DNA from: Sipunculus nudus
Lineage: Eukaryota; Annelida; Sipuncula; Golfingiida; Sipunculidae
Direction: 5' to 3'
DNA length: 64,000 bases
Assembly (NCBI GenBank): GCA_026874595.1
Contig: CM049306.1
Coordinates: 103,617,142-103,681,141 of the forward strand
A program made the translations under genes and the position numbers. Below are positions 49,899 to 60,652 of this stretch, in pieces. The notes under the pieces were generated by a model. The model had not been told where the DNA came from and searched no databases. It saw only the letters and a list, made by a program, of their open reading frames with translations. How positions within the stretch are numbered: position 1 is the first letter of the stretch; every line of letters begins with the position of its first letter.

Positions 49899-50511
49899 AT
49901 AGTATCTGCAAAACTTTGTTTTTGGCGGATACAATAATTGTAACTTCATATATTATCAGCTTTGTTTGTCTACCAGTCTGTTTGTCCTTTTTCAAGTATT
50001 AAGTAATTATGAATGAACTTTTTTATTTTGTAAGCATTGTTGAATCAAGTGAAAATCCTATGGATATACACTATAATAATACAGATATGTTGTAACTCCC
50101 ACCATTCGACACCCCCCATCCCCACCCACCACAAAGTCCTTTCATCTGTGGACTGGGGACATTAGTTATATTTAAACTGTATATATTTCATAAAATAAAA
50201 ATATAAATATATTTAATAATATATATTATAAAAAAAATATTCAATTAAACAAATGTGTAAACTACTGAAATGTCAACAGTTAATCAAAAAGCCAACTAAA
50301 GATCATGGTAATAGTACAGATCATTTGTTCACAAACTGCTCACATGCTTCAGTTTCAACATTAGGAAACACATGGTCAGGTCACAAAATGTTATTAGAAT
50401 CAATTTCTTGCACATCAATACAAACCAATCATATAAACTAACCATGGCCTATATTACCTCTTCCTCTTAATCTCCATTTGATATTATTTTAGATTTTTAC
50501 CTTCAAGGTCA

Positions 50512-50622
50512 ACTTCAGCGGAGCACAGTGACCCACGAGTCCCTTGTTTTCATTAAATTTGATGCTAGCTCCTGCCATTTTTGAGATGGTATGGGGTTAA
50601 GCTCACAGGTTGGCTAAAAATT
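50512..50622. mobile_element. Junction of family-2 3' end and family-1 5' end fragments
   Basis: TTCAGCGGAGCAC, then ACGAGTCCCTTGTTTT (plus-strand family-2 3' end, to about 50549) is followed by GCTCACAGGTTGGCTAAAAA (complement of the family-1 start, to 50622). It is a relic of nested insertion. Confidence 0.55.
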
Positions 50623-52030
50623 GTGTCTATGTGATATCTATGTTTCTGTGTGACAAAGAATGTATATGTTGACAAGGTTTATAGTATGATATCATTAAGT
50701 TTTAAATGAGTGATAATTATAGGTTCAACTGGTGATCACTGATCAGTCATAGTGTAATATGACATAGGATATTACTATTGTGTTATATTTGTAGGAAGTG
50801 CAGTTTGCATACTATTTAGCTTTACATTAGTTAGTGTGTTAGTATGCAGCACTACATTAACCTTGGCAGCTATGCACTTGCCTGATAAGATACATGATGA
50901 GAAAATTGTAGTATATCAATCTGTAATTCTCTATCATGCAAAAGTAATAAAGCTGAGTGACACAGATTAGGTAAGGACTAGTTACAAATACAGAAAACAT
51001 CTTCTAACCCTAATGTGAGAACAGGTAGACATAAACAAGAATCTTTTATTAATTAACATGTCAACACATACTATGCAACACTTCATACTTCTACACATCC
51101 ATCAGCTGCAATATTGGCAATACTATCAGAATAAAACTAACAAAATAATATTTAGATTAATCATAGCATTGTTCCTGTACACTGATTAAAAGTCATATTG
51201 TTTTATATTATTCAAAAGAATTAAAAATAGTTCAATATCTGTTTTGATTTGTGTATCACACTATTACTCTTACTGTCCACTAAATTCCACTTTCATCCAT
51301 TATTTCCAGAAGAAAGTGGAGGAAACCCCATTTCCTCCACTTTCTTCCAATGTCTCGGAAGAAATAAATTTCTTCCGGAAGAAAACCAACCCTGTCATTA
51401 ACTATGTCAGACATTGCTTAACACTTCGCCATCATGGCCAGTTCATTCCTACAGCTTTTCTAGGCCCCAGAAGAACATTCAACCATAGCAGCCATAACAG
51501 ACACCAGATGATTATAATTATTGATCCTGCATCATCCTGCTGCCCATGACCAGTAGCCATTCACACCTGGATGGAGATGTCACACCCTTGGAGACTTTGG
51601 TTAGGAGTCTCTGTGGAAAGGTGGTCAAAAATGGGAAAAATCCCACAACCTTCTGATCACAAGTCCAGCCACCAAAACCATCACGCCACCACACTCCACG
51701 TACTGGTTAATACTTTATCTAAAGAAGGTGATGGAAAATCCCTAAGTACTTTTACCCTGTTTAATTCTAATTGTTTTATACTCTAATTAGTCTTATTCAC
51801 AGATTTACATTTGCATGCAATTCTGAAATTTATATATGAGAACAGAAAACTTCTTGTGGAAAGGAGAATAAAAAATTTAACAGAAACAGCTTTCAAGATA
51901 GAAATATAACAATATTCTGTTATTTATTTTTGCTACTTTTTTCCATTTATGTAACATAGGAGTTGTTTCTGGTCCACATCTATGAACAACTACTGTTTAA
52001 ATAAAAAATAAACACTAGCTGAATGCATAA
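50623..52030. other. Intergenic stretch before the SELENOK 3' end
   Basis: No gene was found. It holds two adjacent perfect hairpins at 51309-51377. The open frame covering them has no recognisable features. Confidence 0.5.
51309..51377. repeat. Two adjacent perfect inverted repeats
   Basis: The first has 17-bp arms GAAGAAAGTGGAGGAAA with a 5-nt loop (51309-51347). The second has 10-bp arms CGGAAGAAAT with a 2-nt loop (51356-51377). Both share GGAAGAAA or AGAAA motifs. Confidence 0.85.
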
Positions 52031-52033
52031 TAT

Positions 52034-52039
52034 TTTATT
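52034..52039 (-). terminator. SELENOK: Likely SELENOK polyadenylation signal
   Basis: This is an AATAAA on the minus strand, about 460 nt after the stop and about 160 nt beyond the SECIS. A second candidate lies near 51923. The first leaves the SECIS inside the transcript, as it must. Confidence 0.45.
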
Positions 52040-52195
52040 AATTTGGCTGTTTTTTTCAGGTCCATACCCCATTCAACATACAAGTACATATAAACAGTAT
52101 GTTAAGCTGTAACATCTTTATATACAATAATACAAGAACTAACCACCATTTACTATTTACAGTCTGTAATATAAATGAAATCCAGAGAAATCCAA

Positions 52196-52249
52196 GCATC
52201 ATCAGACCTCCAAGACCTCTAATAGGTTGACTTCAAGGTCATCATACGC
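52196..52249 (-). promoter_or_regulatory. SELENOK: SECIS element in SELENOK 3' UTR
   Basis: On the minus strand the 5' quartet ATGAT (52241-52245) is followed by helix arm GACCTTGAAG, then TC and the conserved apical AA (52227-52228). The partner arm CTTGGAGGTC and the 3' quartet TGAT (52201-52204) complete the kink-turn. GACC pairs perfectly with GGTC next to the quartet, and the distance from quartet to AA is 12 nt, as the SECIS consensus requires. A short lower helix GCGT/ATGC lies outside. It starts about 260 nt after the UGA. SBP2 binds such elements to deliver Sec-tRNA. Confidence 0.85.
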
Positions 52250-52466
52250 CAAGTTCACAGCCTTGGCAGCTTCAAGTTCCCTGGTTAGCCACCAGATGGT
52301 GCTGCTCCAGCATCAAGGATGATATGAGATTAAATAATACTTCTGACAATAAAACTTGCTTTCCATGTTGCATAAGGAAATATAATTATCCTGAATTAAA
52401 GAAAGATGGGTTACAATGTTTTATGTTTGGTGAAGCTGAGCAGACAGCAGCGTGGTGGCTGAGACG

Positions 52467-52499
52467 ACGGTCCCCGACTCCATGAAGAGTAGGGACCGT
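52467..52499 (-). promoter_or_regulatory. Stem-loop just downstream of UGA-Sec (candidate redefinition element)
   Basis: Immediately after the TAA stop, and 9 nt after the UGA, the transcript reads ACGGTCCC, T, ACTC, a 6-nt loop, GAGT, CG, GGGACCGT. The 8-bp outer and 4-bp inner stems are perfect. Its position resembles the selenocysteine redefinition element known from SELENON mRNA. The function here is inference. Confidence 0.6.
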
Positions 52500-52546
52500 T
52501 TACCTTCCTCATCCTCCTCCCATCATCGGTGGTGGGCTCGGGCCGC
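52500..52546 (-). CDS. SELENOK: SELENOK terminal exon with UGA-Sec codon
   Basis: The acceptor is ctgtttcag. It encodes GPSPPPMMGGG-Sec-GR-stop. The Sec codon TGA is at 52509-52511 and the true stop TAA at 52500-52502. The identical GPSPPPM..GG-Sec-GR arrangement is the hallmark ending of SELENOK in animals. Confidence 0.93.
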
Positions 52547-55500
52547 CTGAAACAGAGGCAGCGTAACATCATAACATTCATCAAAATTACCTACGTAAAG
52601 GCTTGTGTACTTCTGATAAATTTCCTGTTAGTTCTACATATCACAAGCGATGCGAAATTTTATAAAACAGCTTTTGAAACATTAGGCCTCCTTTAAAATA
52701 AAGGAAAGAACTAATTAATTAAGATTTACATTTAAAACATATTTGTGCATCAATTTTCTGATCAAACTCAAGTTATTACAGGAACATCTTTCCAAATTGA
52801 CCATGAAATATCAAATGATACTGTAATAAGATTTTGAGGGTCTACATTGACATGCGTAAGATAAAGGCTTGGATGAAAATAAAGTGCATTCGAACTGGGC
52901 ACCTTAAACTGCATCATTTGTCTAGATTTTCTAAGGATAAACATACAGTATATCGCTTTATTATTTTCACTGTATAGATTCCCTTTGAGCAAATCCTCTC
53001 TGTTGTATAACTTAATTTCTTTTTAAAATGTTCTGAGGCACAGTTAGATATTTCATGAAATATTAAGGGTGTCAGAAGTCTTCCTTATCATTTACAAATA
53101 CAATTATAAATACATCGTGTGTTATTGAGATTTAGCACCATTAAGATTTGCTTGCCACAACCAGTATATTTTCTTTACAATATAAAGCATCTCTGCTTGA
53201 ATGTACAGTTCACTTACCTCCACCTCCTCTGAATCCTCCCATTCTCCTCCTTGGTCCACCTGGTCCATCAAATGGTCTGGAAAAAAAGATGATACTCATT
53301 CAAGATACTGTCCATAACATCCCATTGCATAAATTAAAAAAAAATATCAGTTAGGCCAAAAAAAATAAAAAGTATGGTTCTCAGGCACCGCCCGCATCAA
53401 TTTTAAACCCCCGCATCAAAAATTTTTTATTTTGATTTTCAATAGAAACTTTCCAATTTTGAGCTGCTGCTGCTCCGACATTTCTTTCAAGAAGATAAAA
53501 CCATACAATTTCCTTTGTTTTGTTGTGTTTTTACTTGTTTATCAAAATCAAACTGTTATTTTCATGCTTTTCCCTTATCACTTGACATTTTAATCGAAAC
53601 ATACCAAAAAATATTAAATAAAAAAAGCGCCCGCCCGCATTGATTTCTGAAAAAAAGTGCCTGAGAACCATACCTTTTTTTTATTTTGGCCCTATATCAA
53701 ACCTGCAACTGCACTCTACAAATACTGCATTATAATTATTTTTCCTGGAGTTTCCTTAGCACTCTTCAGCTCTTTGGTGAATTGTAGAGGAATGATTCAG
53801 GGAGGACTTTCTCTGAAGCAACATGTGACTGGTGATGAACAACTTCTGGTAGCCACACTGGTTTGCCTTGTTAATATTAAGACTGATAGTCTCCAGTGTC
53901 TGTACTGTAGCAAAATTTTAAATGCTGCAGAAATTCAAATATGATGACAATTACTTATGCTGTGTATCCATATAATAGGGCAGCAAAATCTAAACACAAT
54001 AGATGAAAGTGACCTCATCAGTGAGAATCTGCAAATGCATGAACCTAAGTGAGATCTCAGTGCAACCATGTGTGATTCTGGAGTACAAAAGGTTATGCTG
54101 AGGCAGAATTTATGAAACAATCAAATATCTAATAGCCGTTTTCTTCTTCTGTATAATCATTTCTAAGGGCCACCTAAGGTTAATTTTTCAGGAAAAGTAT
54201 TGAACAAAAAGATGATTAGTAACTAGCTCTGATTTGTTTTGTAGTGTTGTTATACACACCCATTGCCTCCTGGTTTTCTGTAATCTGAGGAGTATCCACT
54301 TCCCTTGCTGTTTGCATCTGGCTGTAATATAAGAACGCTAAATGTCAATATACACTTTATTGTACTATTATTCTGGGCAAACCTAAAGATTCTTAACATA
54401 GTAAGCCATTTTCTACATTAAGCACATTTTTTTTAAAAACTATTTGATTTCTACTTAAATTATCCTTGAATCTGATATCCAAATATGAACAGAGGATACT
54501 TTTTTAACCCTACACCCATGATACTATAGTCTTATATACATAGTTAAACATTTTGTTACCTCTAGGAAATCATTCTCATGAATAAAGTATTTCTTATTCT
54601 TTTAAATCTTTGAGAATAAAAGTGGGGAAAACATGGTAGGTTTATGACCAAAATGTTATTTCTTATTAAAACGTTTAAGTCGCAACATCTATATTCTTTG
54701 GCAATCCTATAAAATAAATATTTAATTTCAAAGTAAAATGATTTTAGAGATTATACTCACGTTTATCATGGTTTGGAAACTGAAAAAAGTAAAAACATTA
54801 AAATGAAACGGGCAACTTCTAAATATAATTTAAGATGATTAAATTAATAAATATTAAAAGATGCTGTAGGCCTGTTTGCAAGTAAAGATAAGGCTCCAAC
54901 TATCAGTATCAAGTGTTCAAATGGACAAGAGAGGTTTTATTTTGTACTTAGTGTTCAATTATTAAATCCAAACTCATAATGAAAACAAGAACTACAAAAC
55001 TCTTTGAATTTACAAAAAAAATAATAATTATGATTTTACGGTTAACTTCACCTTACTGCTTATATATAAACAATATTGGTAACTTACAAAAGCACTATAA
55101 AGTTGATGATACCCCAGAAAGTCTCTGATATGACTGACAGTCGCCACGGCGACCTGTCATCCACCAACTGACCTGAAAGAAAAAAGCACTCTGCATATTA
55201 AAACACCATATATATGTCATTCAAGTTATCAAAATTATACCTCAGTTTTTTTAATTTACTTTAAACAAACGTGGCACATGACACTCAGCTGATCAACAAG
55301 CATGGTATTATATATTCATAATATAAGTAACATTTAGTATCTTGTTTGCCTAAATTCTTCAAGCTTTGTGGGAAACAGATATTTATGTCTGGTTAAAACA
55401 TGTTATTTGATGATAATTTCACATTCAAAGTATTGACTGCTGATGTAATATTGTGACATAGATACTTGACATTCTCAAATAAACCTTAAAACCAGAAAAA

Positions 55501-58500
55501 TGAAAGAAATTTCAAATGGCATCACAATTATCGAGAAACCTTGGTAAATTTTCTGTTTAACTACATTTAGGATCAAAACAATACTCTTTCTGGGGGGGGG
55601 GGGGGGGGGACATATTGTACCAAGTTATCGACTGAATAATCCTTACCATAGTGGTGCAGGCGTCTGGTTTGTCAGGGACAAATTGTGTGTGGTTTGTGAG
55701 GGAAACCTAGGGTAGAAATGTTTGTTGCAGCTCAAAAGCAGCTATTAAATTATATGGAACATACCCGCCCCAATCCATATTTTATGTAGAGAAATATGCT
55801 TTGAAGTGGCACGTTATATACACATTCAATAACCTTTATTTATTGAAAACTGCACTTTTTAGCCATGTCATTATAATTATTCTGTTCATTGGAATGTCTC
55901 TAGTTTGCAAAAGAATCTTCTGGGGCTCTTTCACATCATAGCTTGGGCAGATAGCTTGGGCTAAAATCCATCCTGGGGCCCAAGTCAACCTGTTTTCCCA
56001 ATAATTGTTTGAAGAATATTCCTTTCAAATCACTCCCAGCCTAAAATTTTTATGCAGATGTTCTGCCAATTATGTGTAAAATAATAATAGGCCCAAATCA
56101 AGTAAGTTTTTACTTTGTGACCCTGTTGCATTGTATATGTCAATGATTGTGAATGGTGTCTTTCTGGCAAAGCTGGATCTTTCGTGGAATCGTTCTATCA
56201 TGGAAGGCTTTGAGAGCCTATCCATGTCCAAAGTTCTGAGAGTTGGTTATAAAACAAAGGTCAGTGGGCATAACTTTGCATAAATTTTGGCTGATATCAT
56301 CAGCAGAAATGTCCAGCTTATTTCTGTTTTCTTGTGATGAACACATCACAAGCATTGTTCACTGTTCTGTCATATTTTGGCCTTTGGGACTGTCCTATAC
56401 AGTGATGTATTTTGCAGATTTTAGCATTGAGTTGACTTGAGTCCAGACTCGTGTCCACCTTTTTACAGACACGGACTTGGACTTGAAGGCCCTGAAATCA
56501 CACTTGTACTCAGACTCTGTGGTAAGGAATTGATAAATCAAGCCAAGTCCATTTTTAGTCAAACAAAAGAAAAAAAATGTCCCATACTATAATGACTTAA
56601 GTTATATAGTCCATCCCAGTACCCGTGTCCGCATGTTTTTCCAGGATAATTTTTATACAAGAAAAGCAGTGTAAACCTTTCTTGTCCAATGGTTGCAGTA
56701 GCTTTTCTGCCAACTACCTGCGAAAAAAGTAATGCCTTACCTTGCTTTGATTTTGTAGGAGATAAAAAATCCAAAATATGACAAAACAAGTTACAGCCTT
56801 TACCACTTATTCCTTGCCCGAGAACTTGTAATAAACAAGCCAGTCAAACATATATATATATATCAAAATGTGATATTTTCCCCTATATGTTCCTGCTGTA
56901 AATGGAACCTGTTTCAATTCATGTTGTGAAATTTTGCCAAAATAGCGTAATATACATGATGCTTTTCAATAATTTGTTTGATAATGATTTCATCAGACGT
57001 ATCCTGCAAATTTAAAAAAGAAAAGACAAACATAACAATACCTTGACAAAGAGAAATACACAATGCATGTGTAAATAGATATGATGCCGATTGTAAATAT
57101 TTTTGATAATATAAAAACAATAGTTTCTGTTTTTGCAGACCGATTCAATATTTAATCGATATATTTTATGCTGTTAGGTACAATATTCATCAAATTAATG
57201 TTCTGAAAATTTGTAAAATCGCAGGGCACAAACATCAATACTTTTTATAGATATATTGTAAAATACGTCAATTGAAAAAAAAAAATCAACAACAAATCAA
57301 TAAAACATTAAATAAAACATTTGGCATAGCCAGAAAAGTTCAGTAAATGTTTAAAAATAAATGAGCAAAGAGCAAATGTTATAGATATAAAAAAAATTCT
57401 GTTTAATTATAGAAACTGATACCAGCAACTATCAAGTCCAAAGGGCAGGAGGTCCGAAAGCGCACGGTACTACTGTATCGAGAATTTCGACTATAGACCG
57501 GTGATTACCAGGCCTAAGAAAAAGCATCCTATCTGTTAATTTTGTTTCTGAGGATTAAAATATAAGAATCAAATAAAAATAGTGAGTATGCACGGAATAT
57601 TCAGATGGATTACATAAAGATAAAAAATTCTATATGGTTATTTAATTATCAAAGATTTTACATTCAACGATCTCCTCTGTACACAAAATTTCAATTTTTA
57701 TCGAGATCGTTGTAATCGTACAGTAATCCGAAGTTGAAGGGAGCACATTCTGTTTAGTGCCCTTATCATGCATATATTATAACGCTTGAGAGTGAAATCA
57801 GTTGCAAATATACTTTAAATATTATTAAATATCCATTTGTTTGAAGTTGAAATGTTATGTTGAAACATCAGGAGTGAAATTATTAGAATATAAATACAAG
57901 ATTGAAAAAGTTTGAAGGAAGTGTTAAAAACTTGAACAAGAATTAATTTGAGTTTACTTTCCAGTTCATAAGTTGTCGATATTAATGAACAAGTCTGTGA
58001 TTTACTCCACTTAGAGAGCATCCAAAAATATACTAGTATATTGAGAGATGGAGTCTTTCCGTTATCACATGTCACTTTTCTTGGTCATAACACGGCTCCT
58101 TGGTTAATACTCAGACTCACGCACTGTGCTCTGCTGTCCGAGCCTGTGCGCTCACAGATCACAAAAGTCGGTAAAATGCAAAGATTGTTATAAGACTTAA
58201 ACATATCAATTATTTTGCAACGAGTACTACATTTAAAAGGTGACATTTTGCAAGTTATAAATGTATAGACGCGTATTTCATCATTGACATTAACATGTTA
58301 CAAACTATTGGATATTTGGATTTTCCAGTTTATACCGTAATTTTATAGAATTATAAATATCAAAGCCCAACAACCTAAAGGTTGAATACATTTTTCAAAA
58401 ACATGTAGGAGAATAGTTGCGGAACAGAAAATCCTCATTATCTTTTGTTTAAGGTGCCTCAAAATGTCGTCTTTACATTGTATATTTAAGAATTAAAATC

Positions 58501-59963
58501 ATCCCCTCCCATGCCCTGCCCATGTAAATATAAATATCTTTAACAAAATCATGGCTCTAGATTTTATTAATATATTTCATAGGGTGAAATATATTACGTG
58601 AAAATACACCCACATATCTGTATACATTTATATTAAATTAACAAAGCAAAAAATTGAGAACATAGTTTTCCCTATTTTGTATCATGTATTGTATTATACA
58701 CTTATTAAAAGCAGAATCATGCATAAGCAATTTACATATATGCATGCAGCTATAATTATAATGAAACTGCATTTGGGCTGTGGCTCTTAACTGACCACAA
58801 GTTAACCAGTGCGTCTCTGTGACTTCCGAGTTATACATATTTGAATCACATCCAAGCACTTCTGAGTGACTTCCCAGATGGCTTCCGAGCACAAAATCGT
58901 CCATAACTTTCAAATCAAAGAATGAATAACTATAATTTTTACAGAATGATAGTAAAGATCTTATTCTATCGGGAAAAAGCAAAACAGTATTGAAGCGTTA
59001 GCATTTTGTATATGCTTTAAACTGCATTATTTATAAAACAATTCCTTGGTTTCTGGCTTCGGACTTCCAAGTTTACATACATGACCTTGTCATGACACTT
59101 CAGTTTCGAACGAGTAGTACCGCTTCATGTGAATCGGTGCCACAATGACGAAAGGAGGTAATAAATGAAATAATTTTTGTGTAAAAACCGTTTTCTTTGA
59201 TATTAAACACATATAATACGACCACATAAGCCTGTGATGCCAAATAATACCAGACAGGAAATATTTTGAACCGACCCTTAGAATGGGCATTCTGTTGTGA
59301 CTGCCATCATGACTCCAGGCCCTATCAGTTTATTTCCGAAGGCCTGAGTGTCATGTTGTCATGGCTAGGTCCAGTAGTGCCAGGAAGACGCCATCCATGG
59401 TATTTCAGCATAAATAACGCAAAAGAGTCGCAAAGTAAATATGTTTTACATGATATACAACTACTTTACACAAAATTGGCAGAATATCTGTTTATCAACT
59501 TCAGGCCAAATGGCATTTTTCAAGAATATTTTTATAATAATGATTGTGAAAAAACATGTGGACAAGGGTTTTGGGACTGATTATACATGTATACTATAAT
59601 ATATACAGCCTTATAGGCCAACATGTGCAAACTACCAATACATATGACAATATAATAATAATACTGGCGTCGCACCCAATATAAAATCGTAAAAAATATT
59701 ATACGGACACGGGTAGTGTAATGGTCCAGACGGTAGATTCAGTTATAATGGCTTTTAATGATGACATTTCATTTAAATTACGTCAGTTTTCACGTAATTA
59801 AAATTTGAGTAGTGAAATCATTTAGAACTGGTACACGTGGCAAAATAATATAATTCTGTTTTAATATAAATTTAAGGCCTCTAAAACGCACGGAACACCA
59901 TGACAGGTGGTGACCTGAGGAAATTAAAGTAAAAATTCACTGACCGCCTGACACGTAAGGCAT
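52500..59963 (-). CDS. SELENOK: Selenoprotein K, six coding exons with UGA-Sec
   Basis: The joined minus-strand CDS is 59963-59945, 55172-55088, 54779-54761, 54321-54260, 53276-53218 and 52546-52500, 291 nt giving 96 residues. It starts MPYVSGGQLVDDRSPWRL. A single membrane helix covers about 18-38 (LSVISETFWGIINFIVLFFQ). A Gly/Pro/Arg-rich cytosolic tail follows (RRRMGGFRGGGGGPSPPP). The ending is MMGGG-Sec-GR, aligning with the human Sec-Gly-Arg ending. TGA at 52509-52511 is read as selenocysteine because two conserved codons and a TAA follow and a SECIS lies downstream. By family knowledge SELENOK is a small ER-membrane protein that partners DHHC6 in palmitoylation and takes part in ER-associated degradation. 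Automated annotation would probably truncate or miss it. Confidence 0.93.
53218..53276 (-). CDS. SELENOK: SELENOK coding exon 5 (Gly/Arg-rich)
   Basis: This 59-nt exon has acceptor tttttccag and donor GTGGAG|gtaagt. It encodes PFDGPGGPRRRMGGFRGGG, matching the PGNPPRRMGRIN region of human SELENOK. It leaves phase 1. An open frame on the opposite strand is a shadow. Confidence 0.92.
53354..53692. mobile_element. MITE-like element in SELENOK intron
   Basis: About 340 bp is bounded by inverted ends of about 35 bp. The left end has GGCCAAAA...TATGGTTCTCAGGCAC and the right end has GTGCCTGAGAACCATA...TTTTGGCC. TA precedes the left end and follows the right end. The interior has an additional inverted GCCCGCAT / CGCCCGCATTGAT pair. 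No coding. It lies between SELENOK exons 4 and 5. TA flanks would fit a Tc1/mariner-type MITE, by inference. Confidence 0.65.
54260..54321 (-). CDS. SELENOK: SELENOK coding exon 4
   Basis: This 62-nt exon has acceptor atattacag and donor AATGG|gtgtgt. It encodes PDANSKGSGYSSDYRKPGGN, corresponding to the SYGNSSDSRYDDGRG region of the human protein, which is cytosolic and disordered. It leaves phase 2. Confidence 0.9.
54761..54779 (-). CDS. SELENOK: SELENOK coding exon 3 (19-nt microexon)
   Basis: The acceptor is ttttttcag and the donor is AAAC|gtgagt. It completes Phe35 and adds FQTMIN. At 19 nt it is easily missed, but without it the frame between exons 2 and 4 breaks, and its peptide continues the conserved LFFQT stretch at the end of the membrane helix. 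Confidence 0.88.
55088..55172 (-). CDS. SELENOK: SELENOK coding exon 2 (membrane helix)
   Basis: The acceptor on the minus strand is tctttcag and the donor is CTTTT|gtaagt. It encodes QLVDDRSPWRLSVISETF, then WGIINFIVL. The SPWRLS motif and FWGIxxFIVLF are the most conserved part of selenoprotein K. This is the membrane-spanning segment. The exon ends in phase 2. Confidence 0.94.
55173..59944. other. SELENOK intron 1
   Basis: A 4.8 kb AT-rich intron with an 18-nt G run (55592-55609) and short TA runs. No exon, RNA gene or complete element was recognised on either strand. Confidence 0.5.
59945..59963 (-). CDS. SELENOK: SELENOK coding exon 1 (19 nt)
   Basis: It encodes MPYVSG plus the first base of codon 7. 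The reading joins in phase 1 to exon 2 to give MPYVSGGQLVDDRSPWR, as expected for the family (human MVYISNGQVLDSRS). The donor G|gtcagt is a GT donor with a weak +3 base. No other ATG with a Tyr at position 3 and a usable donor was found upstream of exon 2. Confidence 0.8.
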
Positions 59964-60163
59964 CTTCCTTCCTTCTTCCTATCAAAACAGTGACCGTAAA
60001 GTATTAATGAAATCGTTTGGGATACTAACGCCATCTATCGGTTATGAGTTACATTTGCAGTTTATCATCGGTAGATGGTGCGGTATCTGGTGAAGTTTTC
60101 CAGAAATGCGCAGACCGTGCCCTTGGTCCGTTTGCTTAGACGTTGCAATTTTGGCGTTAGTCA

Positions 60164-60582
60164 GGTCATATATTTGTCGAGGGAAGAATGAGAATCTGGG
60201 TAGATCTGGAATCCGCCCGTGAAAAATGAGAATTCTGATTTCATACTATGATTTGATTCTCATTTTTCCCGGGAAGAAGAGCCAGCTCTATTTTGTTAAA
60301 TGATATCCTTTTTATAGTAAAGGTGGGTTAAGTTTGCATATTTTACTACGGTATTATAACCAATCTTTAATGTTATCTGCATCACAATCAAAACTGATTG
60401 ATGTTTATTGATCAAAGGGTTCAGATCAACAAACACACAAACAGCATCATAATACTTTGTGTCAACAAGTGTAGTTATTCCTAAGCCCTTTAAACATAAT
60501 TTATTTTTTTTATTCTCTGGGAACCTCAATTCAGAAACCTGACCTAGCTATTATTATAATATTATAACAAAAATGAAGGAAC

Positions 60583-60652
<70 letters not shown>

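Noticed and set aside
55640-55680. Possible SELENOK first-exon donor (minus strand CACTATG|gtaagg)
   Set aside because: No in-frame ATG and a stop in the required phase; the 59963-59945 exon gives the conserved N-terminus instead.
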